Shown here one piece after another: positions 27,701-39,054 of a DNA stretch of 64,000 nucleotides (position 1 is its first letter; each line of letters starts with the position of its first letter). Origin of the DNA: Strongylocentrotus droebachiensis (taxonomy: Eukaryota; Echinodermata; Echinoidea; Camarodonta; Strongylocentrotidae). The position numbers were made by a program, and so were the translations under genes. The DNA is taken from contig JAVYIG010000323.1 of assembly GCA_035222895.1 (NCBI GenBank), positions 186,001 to 250,000 of the forward strand, written 5' to 3'. The notes beneath the pieces were generated by a model. That model did no database searches and was not told where the DNA came from. It saw only the letters and a program-made list of their open reading frames with translations.

Positions 27701-29586
27701 GAAAGCCTCTACACAATTTTTAACCTCCAATGTATAAACATTATGCTCTGATGTCATATCACATGATGTCATAAACCTTCATTAAAAATCATAGGAAACC
27801 ATGTCACATGTAAAAATGATACATGGTTGGAAAGCATATCTGTGCAGCGTGTACTGGTAGATCACAATATCATGCACTCTCTGACCTGTATGTAAGGATG
27901 TGTAAAGCCTTGTTTACATGACGAGGCAAAACTGCTGCAGCTTTTTATGATGACATAAAGATAAATATGCTTCACATTTTGTATCTTATACTCACTGAAT
28001 ATGTGCAGGACCTTTGTTGTATTTATGTCATTAACTTACAGGTTTTTAACAAATGTGGTGGAGTTTTTGCGGCGGTTCACCACGTCATATCTGAATGAGC
28101 CATAAAGCTCCACTGTACTAGTTTGGCCAGGAGGAATTAGACCTCCCTGCATGGTCACTGACAAGTGGTTATCTCATCAAATAAGCTCTCAATTAACATT
28201 TTAAAAAAAGGGGATCATGGGGGACCAATGGTCACCAATAAGGCATTGTTTGCTATATAGAGGGCGCAAGTAGCTATAAGTAGTGCAGTGGGGCTTTAAA
28301 TGATGTCAACTGCACGTTTCATTTTGTTTGGCTGCAGAGGTTACTCTAATGCAGTTTATCAATTCACATAAGAACAACCTTATCTTCTATTCTACATATA
28401 TCACACTCTTCTTATAACTACATGTATTTCACACTGGGCTCTTCAAGAATAGGTTTCAGTTGCTTAATATTTTCAATTCTCTTGCAATGTTCTAGTTGTG
28501 TAATCATTTTGAAGTGAGTATTTCCTTGTTCTAATGGTGATCAAAACTAATAATAAGAGTAATGATATTCTGGGTTTATCCTGTATACATGTAGTATGTA
28601 GCTTAACACATCATCAATTTCTCCAGCGCTTAACAGAAATATCATTAACCCAGTCATGAGACTCAGGCAAGCCTGCACACAATACATGCACATTCTCCAC
28701 TCCACGGGGAGTATTCCAGCCAGGCGCTATTTTACAGACTTCTAGAATTCTATAGATTTTTATAGAATTCTGAGCAAACTAAGATGACTTTTGCACCCTA
28801 TAGGGTACCATTTACCCCTGGCGGTGGAGAGTGGCAAATGTAGATTAACGTCTTGCCAAAGGATGTTAGTGTCGGCTGGGATTTGAACCACGGACCTTGT
28901 GATCTACAGTCTTATCCACTAGACCACAACACCTTACCTTGAGGATTCCCATCTGTGTTTCTTGCTTGTGATGGCAGAGGAGAATAGAGAGTAGAGTTGG
29001 AAGATAAGGCATCCTCAGCATCATCCTAAATCAAATACATATAAAATATCATAATGGTTTATCTACTCCGAAATATGCATCCCAGCCTGAGGGCTGAATT
29101 GGAATTGCACACAAAGTTCAGAAAAGCATACATGATGAAATAATACAATAAAAATCGAATCACAACAATATATGTAAACATTCTTTATGCAGTTGTAAAT
29201 TACCCATGAAAATAATACACACATGTGAGTCAACCATTATAGGTGAAGGTCCAAATATCATAAAGGATGTCCATATAAGAAAGAGTGAGGCATAAGTAAG
29301 CTCCATTTTATTTAGGACAGGCAGTTGGTAGGGAGAGAGTGAGAGAGAGAGAGAGAGAGAGTGATAGATGGATTGAGAGAGAGAGAGAAATATAGAGACA
29401 CAGGGAGGGGAAAGAGGGAAAGAGAGAAAGGGAGAGAGAGAGGAGAGAAGAGAGAGGGAGATAAAGAGAGAGAGAGAGATTCATAGAGACATGGGGAGGG
29501 GAAAAAGAGGAGAAATAGAGAAAGAGAGAGAAAGAGAGAGAGCGAGAGAGAGAGGGGGGGGGGGGGAGGAGAGAGAGCTAATATAT

Positions 29587-29666
<80 letters not shown>

Positions 29667-29974
29667 GAGGTGAAGAAAAGAATCCTTTAATCTCAACACA
29701 CAACAGCTTTAACTGTTTCTTGAACTTTGTTTCTTGAACTTTTTTGTCTTGCTCTTTTCTAGTGATTTAAATAAAAGTTTAATAAGAACTACACCAATGT
29801 CTATGAAGGCCACCTGACTACAGAGACCACTCTTTCTATTTCCTTTGGGTGACCTTAATAGACAGGTTTGGGGGTACTTGAAACATGGCACAGTAGAAGA
29901 CTTACCACATCAGCAGGTCTGGCTACATTCATCAGTGAGAGAGCGAAAGAGAGGGAGAGAGGGAAAGAGAGGGG

Positions 29975-30005
<31 letters not shown>

Positions 30006-33000
30006 GAGAGAGGGAGAGGAGAGACTTACCACATCAGCAGGTCTGGCTACCTTCATCAGTGCACCTATTCTCTTGGCCTCATTCCTCTCTTTCACCGATA
30101 CTGCTCTGTGGTCCAGAAACCTCAGTGTAGGAATACTGTAGATTACAAAATATCTGCAAGGAAAAGCCATATCTCAATGTTTATATATTGATATCAAATG
30201 AGGCTTAAGTTCGGACTAATATGGTCACAACTACTTTCAAAAAGTCAGTCTAAGGCAATTTCATTAACCTTGCACATTCTGTTTTTTACCCACATACTTT
30301 GTTTTTTTTAATTCAAGTGGTTGCTAAGATTATTTTTAAGGTATGAATGTGTTAGCAAAGAAAATAATACTTAGCTGGAAGAATTGTTGAATATAATTTA
30401 ATTTCTAAACTATGTTATGTTTCACTCAATCATTGAGTAATTAATGTAAATATATATCAAAATTATGAAAATAAAAACCTAGCTTGAGGATAAGAGAAAA
30501 AAAGAAAGAAAAACCTTGCACATCACCTATTGAAATGTGCGAACATGAGAATTATGTATTATGTAATCTGAACGGTTTTTATTGGATGTACGATAGGGTA
30601 TTGAAATTGCGCTTAGGTTGATTTTTCAAAAATAGTTGCGTTGAGTTGACTGTCTAACCCACGCAGTCACAAGGTAGCTTAAATGCTAAAAATCTAAAAT
30701 CAGACAAAATAAAGTCTGTTATCACAAAATAAACAAATTACATCACACCGCCTCTCAGATTGGCATGTCTTAAAGTAGTCATAACAGAAATTACTGTTAT
30801 TTGTTATGTTAAAGAAAATAATAACATGCTGTGAATCACAGTAGTATTTTTTACTATATTGCTTTATAAGATATCACATGACAATTTGAATAAAAAGATA
30901 ATAACATGTCGAGAACTACAGTAGATTTTAACCATGCTTTATTAGACATCACATTATGCTGTGGCTAATTTTTAGAAACATGCCAAATCAGCTGATAGAA
31001 TAATGGGGTAAATACACAATGGTAGCTAAACAGAGAAATGGAATGACATATACCTGTATCTTTGATAATCTTCTTCATCTTTCTCCGAGCTCGAGAGCTC
31101 ATTAGGGCAAGCTTCGTTACCAAGGAGACTAAGGAATGTGAGAGATGGAACTGACATCTGAAGTTTCTCCACTAGAATGTTAATATCTGATATGTATGCC
31201 GAATTAAGGTCTTTTTGTAACATGAATATGATGTTGACAGACGGACATTACCAGTTGACTAACTCACATCAGAGACAAAGTTGTTGTTGTTGTTGTTGTT
31301 GTGTTAGTCTTAAGGGCGTGTTTCATTCAATTATGAATATTTACGCCGAATTCTAGTTTTTTAATAATTTTAAATGGAAGCATAAAAGGGGGGAAAAAAA
31401 AAACGACGCTGTTCAATTTTTCGCAATTTGCGGAGATTCCAGACAGGCTGTCAACATAAAATCATTTGACCGTTTTGTGCGTATTTTCTGGCCAGCCCGG
31501 TTCGGTACATTGAACAGGCTTCTCGGCTTGCATGTTCATGCGCAGCCTAGGCCCCTCCAATACCGTTAGTACATGTATGTAGGCTCTGCTCAAGACTTCA
31601 TGGAATTGTATTTGTGGAACAAATTAAAGTCTGTGCCAGCAGACTAGGTCCATATAATTAAAACAAATAAGAGAGATTATCTAATGTAGGCTACACTAGA
31701 TAAAAGTCTACGCTTGCAAACTATGATGACATAATCTGAAATTGTAAAATGTGAAACAGAAACGATGTCACAAGATTTACAATCCCAATACGGAGCATTA
31801 CAATTCATGATGAGAGGCTGATCAATCCAGCTTTCACTTTCAGATTATTTAAGGCTTGGCACCTAAAATAGGTTCTCAAGACAAATTTATCATATTTCTG
31901 TATCTAAAGGATTCAAGCAGAAGAATTATCAAGAAAAACTATTTACACATACTGTAGAGCTCTACTAGCTTATTATGAAATGATACATGATTTAAAGGGG
32001 GTGTAGCATGGCGAGACTATGTGTCTTTCCCGCGGCCCGACTCGGGGCCAATCGGGTATAATACGACTACGGACGACGCGCCTGCAGTTTTCACGTGCTG
32101 CAACATACGCAAAACCGAAGTCATAGATGGCGTTAACCAGTATTTGCCATACTACACCCCCTTTGAATATTATATAAGATGGTTTATAATTTTTTTGTTG
32201 TAATAAAGCATGAAGTGACATACCCGTAACTGGAAAAGAAAAAAAATATTTCTGAAATGGCAAAAATTACAGTAAATAATAATAATTTTCTTGAATATAG
32301 ACAACTTCAGAGGTACAAAAACAAGAGTAATGAGATTCAGGAATTTGATTTAACTTTACCCCTCATTTCAATGGTAAAAATAAACCAAACAAAGGAACAA
32401 AAACCGTATGCCAGTGTGTGAGCAGAAATCTGACTTTTACTACAGCTAATCTGTAGGCCCTCATCTGAAAAAAAAGTAATATTTACTTTACCCAAGCTCA
32501 TGTTTATACATGTAGCATGTTTATTTACACATATGTACAGTACATGTAAGTCGCAATCGCATGTTTATAGCATATATTTATAATATGTACATAAGTTTAT
32601 ACATGTTGATTGATTTTAACAAAGCACACATGATGGTTTAATGCATGGCAGGTATATAAAATAACATTTACAAAGAATTATGATTGAGTATACAGGATCA
32701 TCAGCAATGCCATTTCCTACGTTAGTCCTTTACTACCATATAACCTGATTGTTATTGTAAAGGATATTGTGTTTTTGTTCATGTGCAGTGTATGAAGGTG
32801 GGGCATGAGAGGAACGTGAAGAGAATCATCTAGAGCGTTGTTGTCCATCACCAGCTCTTCAAGCTGAGGGAATCTCTCCAAACCCTTCAAAGTTCTGTCA
32901 AGATCATAACAAAACATGATAATATTATTGGTTAAACAGCAGAGTATTAAAGGGGGAACTAATCCCAAAGAATAAGGGTAGATATTCTGTAAGATGAAAT

Positions 33001-35742
33001 GAATTCCTGTCTTTTGATGTACATGTATAATAAACCTTACAAATGTGTACAAGAGATATGTAAATGAAGATTTCTTGGCTTGATGTTATGCCTTTTAGCA
33101 TGAAAAACAATCACTAGCATAAAAATCTGTCCCGATTTTTATGTTACATGCCATATTTAGAATATTAAGGCATTTGAAGAGCCATGCTTTTCAGGGAACA
33201 TTTTTTATCTGATGTTCTTCCACACTTGCATATTCATACAATGATAACGCTCACAAATTATTTTTCACCTCTTTCCAGAACTCAACCTATGTACTCTTTA
33301 AGGAAACCTCACCCCAAAGAATAAGTGTAGATATTCTGAAGGATGAATCTTATTCCTGCCTTTTGAATTCATCTACATACTTTAACCAAAAAAATAGATT
33401 TGATCTGATTAAAATATTACCTGAAATTAATTAGTCTACTATGCAAAAAAAGGAACATTTACCAAATTTTCGGCAGAGATCTTTTCTTCTTTAAATGTGA
33501 TTATTTTAAAGGGCATTTATAATAGCAAAGTATAGCTTTAAAATGGTGAATTTCCAACTTTCTTGCAAGTTGAGCTGAGGTATGTAATGATGGTAGCTTA
33601 CGTGATCTGGTTGAAGCTGAGGTCCACCCTTGTGACCTTTGACCCGTACCATGTGCCGAGCTCCTCTGGAATCTTCACACATGCATGCTCAATGTAGGAA
33701 AGCTGTTTGGGTAGCAAAACAATCAAATAAACAATAATGTGAATAACGCTAGAATTTGTTACCCCAAAGTTTTCAGATTGCACATGCATGCTTTGATGGA
33801 TGAATCCTTCATTCATTTTACACAAATTTCAACTACATGTTGACTTGTTAACCCTATTCTAGACTGGAAAACCAGAAGATCCTACACGACAGGATCTCAT
33901 GTTGCAACGTAGTGCTAAAAATCACAGGTCGGTCATTTATGACCAACAGATATTACGTACATCGTACACACATATTCATCTATGGAGACATTGTATCAAG
34001 CGCTATATAAAAGCGTGCATGAAGTTATAGATGAATTACTCATGAATTTTATGAGGATCTGAGATTACAGTCACTAACTTCACATACGTGAACGCGACCG
34101 GCCCGCACCCCACCATCGATACACTATACAATATTGAATAGTATTGTGCAGCAGTTTGCCGTGAAACCTGTGAGAAAGTGTATATTATAATGTCTTCGTT
34201 TTTAGGAAAAATACTCCAAAACAGATAAGAAAATTGACACGAAAGGGGTAAGAAACTAACAACGTTTAAATCATGAGCAATACTTTAACTATTGATGAAG
34301 ATTTAGTTCATTTTGGGGTAAGTTTAGTAGGGTATCTCCACGCCGGAGTTACGGGTGAAAGTCTGGATACGAAAGGACACTAGTGACTAGAGCTAAATTA
34401 AAAAGGCCTGGACTGGAGGGGGGGGGAGTGGGGGGTACTCACCTTTAATAAGACATACGGGGTGTGCCGCTAATGGGCCATTTTGTCACCAAAAAATCTC
34501 TAAACATGGGTGCCATTTTTATAAAAAAATATCCTTAACTTAACCATATCATGGGTTCGTTTTTTCAAAATTTTAAAATTGGCAAACATCCGAAAATTGT
34601 GAAAGATGGGCTTTACGTCTAGAAAATCCCCCAAATGACCCAAAATGGGTAGGGGTTTCGAGGCTTGAGGCTGAGCGGCACAACCCGTACAAACAAAATC
34701 TGAGTACCCACCCCCCTCCGGAATAAAGGTAGAGTAAAGGAGGGGGTGAACGACCAGCTCCAGTTTTCGGCCGATCCGTTGGATGCATGGTAAAATCCCT
34801 TTAAAATACATCGCATAATAGCATATCACATATCCCACACATACCATACCATGCCAGAGTCACTGAAGAACCACATTTGCAATGGAAAATATATCCTAAA
34901 ATATCACATTTTAGCGATGTAATCGGCGGTCCCGCTACCCAAATCTGAAAAATCGAGTTTCTTATGCGTGTATATGTTAGAAATATGGGTACCATAAAAT
35001 GAGCTTTATTTCAAGTATTTTTCAGATTTAGAGCCCGATTTTGTGTAAGTCGCAAGCTCAAAAGTATCTTATCGCATGTATTAAATCAATGCAGCCGGAC
35101 CCCGCAATGCACACACGATATGTCTGTCTAATTCAGATTCCAACTTCCGATTCACTGCAGTGCTAGTCTTCGACCAGGCGAGCACCCGGGAGCTCCGGCG
35201 TGGGATACCTGCTCCGCCCGCTTGTGCTATAGATCAGCGCGAAAACGCACGGCGCTTTCGCGCTTCCTATTGACTTTGTACATGCGGTCGTAAACTGAAT
35301 CGCTAGGTCGATAACTGGCTCCAAAACAGTGAAAATTGAAATGAATATTGTCATGCCAATTCGTGATTTTTTTTCTGGGATTCTTTTTTTGTTTAAATAA
35401 TAATAATATTTGCTTCTTGATTTGAACAAGAAATGATAATAAATAGGAAGTAAAGAGTCCAAAAAATAGGATTTTGTCTTAAGTGGCCGAAAACCCCCTC
35501 CTTTACTCTAGACTAGATCTTACATTAAAATGGAAATCTTTCTTTTCTTTATCACTCCATAAATGTCGGTATATGGGGCTGTACTGTGGCGCAGGCAACT
35601 GACAACAAATCAAAGATACAACCGATGTTACTTTACTCACGTGTGTGCCTTCCACGATAGGTCCTAATCTTTCATCAGATTCCTGTTCACTATGACTCCC
35701 ATTTTCTTGAGCCTGACTGGGTTCGTACATTTTGACAGTCAA
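24694..35742 (-). CDS. LRMDA: LRMDA (C10orf11) orthologue, seven exons, complete
   Basis: Leucine-rich melanocyte differentiation-associated protein; in vertebrates linked to melanocyte development and albinism, and likely an adaptor of endosomal trafficking (family knowledge). Exons in coding order: 35742-35641, 33702-33602, 32894-32768, 31193-31054, 30153-30030, 29025-28938, 24773-24694. They join in phase to 253 residues. Leucine-rich repeats run from [12 protein letters not shown] (about 57-68) through [11 protein letters not shown] and [10 protein letters not shown] to [16 protein letters not shown], then an LRR-cap-like [18 protein letters not shown]. The C-terminal tail YSPLPSQ...[17 protein letters not shown] is the LRMDA hallmark. 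Six introns; five are GT-AG and the third is AT-AC. The ATG is the first in the 5' exon frame. Confidence 0.95.
24912..25050 (-). mobile_element. MITE family H, copy 3
   Basis: ACAGTCTAACCTGCTTTAGTG followed by TGTCTACAAAGACCA modules; the far end is less clear. Lies in the LRMDA last intron. Confidence 0.7.
25472..25507 (+). repeat. poly-C/poly-A run
   Basis: About 17 C residues followed by about 20 A residues. Confidence 0.9.
25789..26220 (+). mobile_element. MITE family G, intact copy
   Basis: 432 bp with inverted ends GCAGAGCTGCCAACC and GGTTGGCAGCTCTGC. Unsplit counterpart of 3175-4513. Confidence 0.85.
27157..27836 (+). repeat. diverged ~340-bp direct duplication
   Basis: 27157-27483 and 27487-27836 repeat the same ordered blocks: CAGTGCATTYCAAG, AATCACGTACC, AAATTYCTCGAAAA, ATACCATAAAAGTGACTT, GTATAAACAT, GGAAACCA.TTCAC. 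Unknown unit; lies in the LRMDA last intron. Confidence 0.75.
28103..28299 (-). mobile_element. MITE family A, copy 5
   Basis: Reverse copy; ends ATAAAGCTCCACTGTACTAG and TAGTGCAGTGGGGCTTTAAA. Confidence 0.85.
28690..28933 (-). mobile_element. tRNA-derived SINE abutting an LRMDA donor
   Basis: Read on the minus strand it starts GGTGTTGTGGTCTAGTGGAT (A-box region) and has GTGGTTCAAATCCC (B box), then GTTAATCTACATTTGCCAC as in the SINE at 24231. Its first base is about intron position +6 of the intron after exon 6. Confidence 0.8.
28938..29025 (-). CDS. LRMDA: LRMDA exon 6: Ser-rich linker
   Basis: Acceptor TTTAG and donor GTAAGG. Encodes [20 protein letters not shown] and ends QG with a split Gly codon. 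A SINE begins at about intron position +5. Confidence 0.9.
29335..29665 (+). repeat. (GA)n and (AT)n composite microsatellite
   Basis: About 330 bp of GA-rich purine tract with a G run (29555-29567) and an AT run (29580-29622). It is intronic and pyrimidine-rich on the LRMDA sense strand. Confidence 0.95.
29795..29870 (+). mobile_element. MITE family H fragment
   Basis: TGTCTATGAAGGCCACCTGACTACAGAGACCACT and CCTTTGGGTGACC...GACAGGTTT in order; only half an element remains. Confidence 0.55.
29898..29937 (-). pseudogene. partial duplicate of LRMDA exon 5 end and donor
   Basis: Forty bases that match 30022-30061 with one difference, covering the donor GTAAGT and about 30 nt of exon 5. The two copies are separated by a (GA)n tract. 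The acceptor half of the exon is absent. Confidence 0.85.
29938..30021 (+). repeat. (GA)n tract between the exon-5 copies
   Basis: About 85 bp of purine; on the LRMDA sense strand it is a long CT tract right after the true donor. Confidence 0.9.
30030..30153 (-). CDS. LRMDA: LRMDA exon 5: LRR cap
   Basis: Acceptor TTGCAG and donor GTAAGT. Encodes [20 protein letters not shown], then a charged segment and [10 protein letters not shown]. The last ~32 nt and donor are duplicated at 29898-29937. Confidence 0.95.
30813..30960 (+). repeat. short direct duplication
   Basis: AAATAATAACATGCTGTGAA...ACAGTAG and GATAATAACATGTCGAGAAC...ACAGTAG repeat about 80 bp apart, both ending near AGA(T/C)ATCACAT. 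Intron of LRMDA. Confidence 0.5.
31054..31193 (-). CDS. LRMDA: LRMDA exon 4: last LRR
   Basis: Begins after AC of the AT-AC intron. Encodes [12 protein letters not shown] and [16 protein letters not shown], then the acidic [13 protein letters not shown]; donor GTATAT, ending in AG of a split Arg codon. Confidence 0.93.
31194..32767 (-). other. AT-AC (U12-type) intron of LRMDA
   Basis: On the minus strand the intron starts ATATCCTTTA, an exact match to the U12 AT-AC donor consensus, and ends GCATAC. A branch-like CCTTAAT lies about 10 nt before the end. This splice gives [15 protein letters not shown] in frame, aligning with vertebrate LRMDA. The best GT-AG alternative (donor 30 nt later, acceptor ATATCAG) runs straight into TAA. 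Confidence 0.88.
31992..32166 (+). mobile_element. MITE TTAAAGGGGGTGTAGCATGG
   Basis: About 175 bp with inverted ends TTAAAGGGGGTGTAGCATGG and GCCATACTACACCCCCTTT. It sits inside the AT-AC intron and is CpG-rich. Confidence 0.8.
32768..32894 (-). CDS. LRMDA: LRMDA exon 3: LRRs
   Basis: Acceptor GACAG. Encodes [20 protein letters not shown] and [10 protein letters not shown]. The exon ends directly before ATATCCTTT, the U12 AT-AC donor consensus; no usable GT donor keeps the frame. Confidence 0.93.
33602..33702 (-). CDS. LRMDA: LRMDA exon 2: N-cap and first LRR
   Basis: Acceptor CAG and donor GTAAGC on the minus strand. Encodes [16 protein letters not shown] then [11 protein letters not shown]; ends in AC of a split Thr codon. 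Confidence 0.93.
34730..35510 (+). mobile_element. MITE with 18-bp inverted ends, TA flanks
   Basis: TAGAGTAAAGGAGGGGGT at the left and ACCCCCTCCTTTACTCTA at the right, a perfect 18-bp pair, about 780 bp apart. TA at both borders. In the first LRMDA intron, 130 bp from exon 1. The preceding 34420-34729 looks like a truncated different element. Confidence 0.75.
35641..35742 (-). CDS. LRMDA: LRMDA exon 1 (start codon)
   Basis: 34 codons from ATG at 35742-35740 to EGTH, donor GTGAGT. N-terminus is acidic and Ser/Gln-rich ([18 protein letters not shown]) with no signal peptide or membrane segment. Confidence 0.85.
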
Positions 35743-35900
35743 CAGTCAGAGAATAATCCACAAAGACAAAATACGAAGTTAATTGAAAGCTGGATCAGTG
35801 TGTTTTGCTAATTGTCTGTCGGAGGATGATAGATGGCGCTCGTGTCAAAATATTAACAGTAAAAAAAAAGGTCACGAGATGAGCATAATGATAGTTGTTG
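35743..35900 (-). promoter_or_regulatory. LRMDA 5' UTR/promoter region (position only)
   Basis: Sequence directly upstream of the LRMDA ATG. No TATA box or initiator can be assigned with confidence. Confidence 0.3.
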
Positions 35901-36186
35901 TTGTGGGTAGTAGTTTAATGGCGTTCATTCAGTATTGAATATATACGCCATATCTTTAATTTTATAAGGAAAATCAGTTATAAATAAGAAAACTGAGGAT
36001 AAAGATTTGTAATGATATAATTAATTAATCAGTAACGCAATTTATTAGGAGTCTCTGGATGGTTTGCAACTTCGTGTTTCTGCTTTTTTTATAGTTTAAT
36101 CTGGTCAGCCCGGTTTCGATGGCATGGAAAACTAGCTTTGCCCGATTTGAAACAGGCTTCTGATAGGAGTAGCCAGTGGACACAGG

Positions 36187-36208
36187 GGGCCATACCCCCC
36201 CCCCCCCC
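36187..36208 (+). repeat. poly-C run
   Basis: Long C run; further G runs at about 36446-36462, 36717-36745 and 38205-38218. Confidence 0.9.
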
Positions 36209-36963
36209 CTTTCGTCCACTATAATTAATTCAGGCGCATTCGTCAGCTAGATTATTCTTTTTTGCGGCCTGAATATATTCATAATTGAGTTGTTAAAACT
36301 AAAAGTAAAACAACAACATAAAAAACAAAAACCCTTCGCTTCAGCTTTTAGTTGTGTGTTAGATCTATACTTTTTGAACAAAAAATTCTCTGGACTACTA
36401 AACGGTTCCGTGTAATACCCCAGCATATAGGCCCCGTGGTGGGACGGGGGGGGGGGGGGGGAGGGCGATCGCTCCCCCGAAAAAAGATAATAAAACCTGA
36501 ATTGAATCACAACAAAAATTATATTTCATTCAAAGAAAAGGAGATTAAGCAGGAATTAAATATCCTGAACATTTCGCATACCCCCATATCTATCAATGGA
36601 AATTTGATAATAAATTATTAGTGACACGAGCATATCGTGGAAATATTGTGAGATGTGTTTTTTATTATAGGGTTGAGAAGAAATGAGCCCCTGAACAATG
36701 GCGTACTGCTGGGGAGGGGGGGGGGGGGGTTGGGGGGGGGGGGGCTTGGGGGCAGTTGCCCCCTAAATAAAAATTCAAACCTGGTTTATTTCTAATTTGA
36801 TACTTCCAGTGATTAAGAAATGTTACTGAAATAACATGATTTTCTGGGATTTGTTTCATTTCTTGTTTTTAATTATACTTTTGTATGCGTTTGTGAAACT
36901 TTTCTTTAAAAAGTAGGCCTACGTTAAAGAGAAGAAAAGAAAGAAAGAGAGATAGAAAGAATT

Positions 36964-37420
36964 TGACCTGCCAGTGTCACAATACGGGGGCTCCACCCAC
37001 TGGACTCCACCAAGGGCCCTAAGACTGACCCCTGGATGCTCATCTGACCGTAAGTATGCACCTAAAACTCCTGAGCTTCTGGGGCTTGGCCCCCTGGACC
37101 CCACTAAAGGCCCCGAAACAGGCCCCTGGATGCTCATCTGAACGTAATTAAATACCTAAAACCCCTAAGCTTCTGGGGGCTCTGTCCCCTGGACCCCACG
37201 AAGGGTCTTAACATGGCCCGTTGATGCTCATCTGACCTTAATTAAATATCTAAAACGCCTGAGCTTCCGCAGGCTCAGCTTTCTTGACCCCACCAAGCCA
37301 AGGGCCATAAGGCGGGCCCTTAATGGTCATCTGACCATAATGAAATTCCTAAAAAAAACTGAGCTTTTGGGGGCTCAGCTTTCTTGACCCCACGCCAATT
37401 AGTGACCTGCTAGTGTCACA
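36964..37420 (+). repeat. ~95-bp tandem repeat, four diverged units
   Basis: GGATGCTCATCTGACC-type blocks at 37034, 37128, 37221 and 37321, each followed by CCTAAAAC..CTGAGCTT and TGGACCCCAC. The array is bracketed by TGACCTGCCAGTGTCAC and TGACCTGCTAGTGTCAC. Confidence 0.8.
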
Positions 37421-38069
37421 TATTTAAAACTTATCTATAAATACGCATATCCTGTCCATAATTAAATGCGTCATATTTTATGGTTTCATGCAAGCACTCT
37501 GCTATTTTGTCATCTTTTATGCCTTGAATAATGGAGATTCCACTCTCTTTCAATACAACTGATCATAGTTCATAGTTCATTTTATTTCTTCTTTCACAAA
37601 CATTAGATTTCAACAACAAAAAGTATCAGGAACAGCAGCTAATCAATTTAACAAACATATAGTTAGAAGTGCAATATTAATATTCAACATACAACTCTTG
37701 TATGGAAATTCTATAAAAAGCTACCTATGAAAAATCATGTTCTGTACATGAAAGAAAGAGGAGACCGTATAGAAGCTGGGTTGTTAGAGAAAGGTCTCCA
37801 AACAGAACATAAATACCTGATTGCTTTAATTACTCTGAAGAAGAAAAAAAATGAGAAACGGAACTACCTTATAAAACTAGAAATAATTACCCGTGGGAAA
37901 TATATTTACAAAAGATATAGATTGATGTATAATTATTATGAAAGGAGAAAATGGGAAGATAATATACAACAGGATGGAGAGCGAAGGCGCAAAATGGAAC
38001 AAAAAATAACGGAGAAAAGTTGAGAAGGAAGAAAGTTATATGTAGGGGGAATTGTGATGGGGAAAATAT

Positions 38070-38107
<38 letters not shown>

Positions 38108-39050
38108 GAGAGAGGAAAGAAAATGTACTATAGAGCAGAACAGAACAAAGCGAGTTTGCTAATAAATGTTGGTAAGGTAAGGTATAAGGGCCAGTCTGGA
38201 AAAAAAGGGGGGGGGGGGGTAGACAATGAAGCAAGAAAAAAAGTAATTACATACTATCATGTGTGATGACATAGTATACAGTCAATATTTTCAGCATAAT
38301 TACTCAATAAATGTAATTTCAGTAGACACTGAGAGAACGAGTTACATCAATAAGAAGTGAGTTTCCAGAACTCAGGACCAGTACGTATTCAAATCAACCT
38401 TGATGAATCACAACATTATAGTATGAGCACGACAAGTTACGTTGAAAAACCATTCTAATCAACCTTTTCTGAGCGACAAGTTTCTTATTTGGTTGCGTAT
38501 TTATTAAAAAGGCAAAATCAGAGTAGAGTATATTTTTAGACATAACTTTTTATCAAACCTTGACGGTGATCTCCAGCGGCAGTATTAAAGTAAAATAAAG
38601 TAAGGGCATTTGGCTACAGCCCACGAGACCGACAGCATACGCAGCCAGTGTATGTATGTCTTATACAGGTATAATGTATGTCTATAATATAGTATACATA
38701 CATGTTTATAAGATTTTAATGCGGCCACAATTATATAACTGCAGTTATCTACCCACTTTGACGAACAATGATGGCGTTGATAATAATAATAACAATAGCA
38801 ATAAAGATCATAATTATTTGAATTAATAAACTATTCTCATAAAACTTAATCGATGATTATATTGAATTCGTCGTTAAAAACAGTGGAAAGATATTTTTAA
38901 TCATCTAATCAGAAATTTTGGATGGCGTAAAAATTATTTCTGTGAAATGACGAGATTTTTTCTGTTCAGAAATTGTTTGCTTAATTGTTTTGCATGTTTC
39001 ATATTATTGTACTCTGTTTCTTGTATTATTCGCGAAATTGACAACCTGGA
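37420..39050. other. AT-rich intergenic with a short (GA)n tract
   Basis: (GA)n at 38070-38115. The open frame 37727-38023 (98 codons, Lys/Arg-rich) has no recognised domain and overlaps an equally long reverse frame; unassigned. Confidence 0.4.
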
Positions 39051-39054
39051 CCAC

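Larger units (their letters stand above)
31318..36160. repeat. dispersed pair 31318-31525 and 35917-36160
   Basis: Only the two end segments are meant: both carry a TTCATTCA...GAATAT.TACGCC block and a C(C/T)GG.CAGCCCGGTT..G block with ACAGGCTTCT about 30 nt later. Probably copies of one old element. Confidence 0.45.

Noticed and set aside
32737-32767. GT-AG splice for LRMDA intron 3 using donor GTTATA and acceptor ATATCAG
   Set aside because: The joined frame meets TAA at once and disrupts the LRR alignment; AT-AC fits better.
37727-38023. 98-codon Lys/Arg-rich protein
   Set aside because: Low-complexity, overlapped by a longer reverse frame, no splice or family support.
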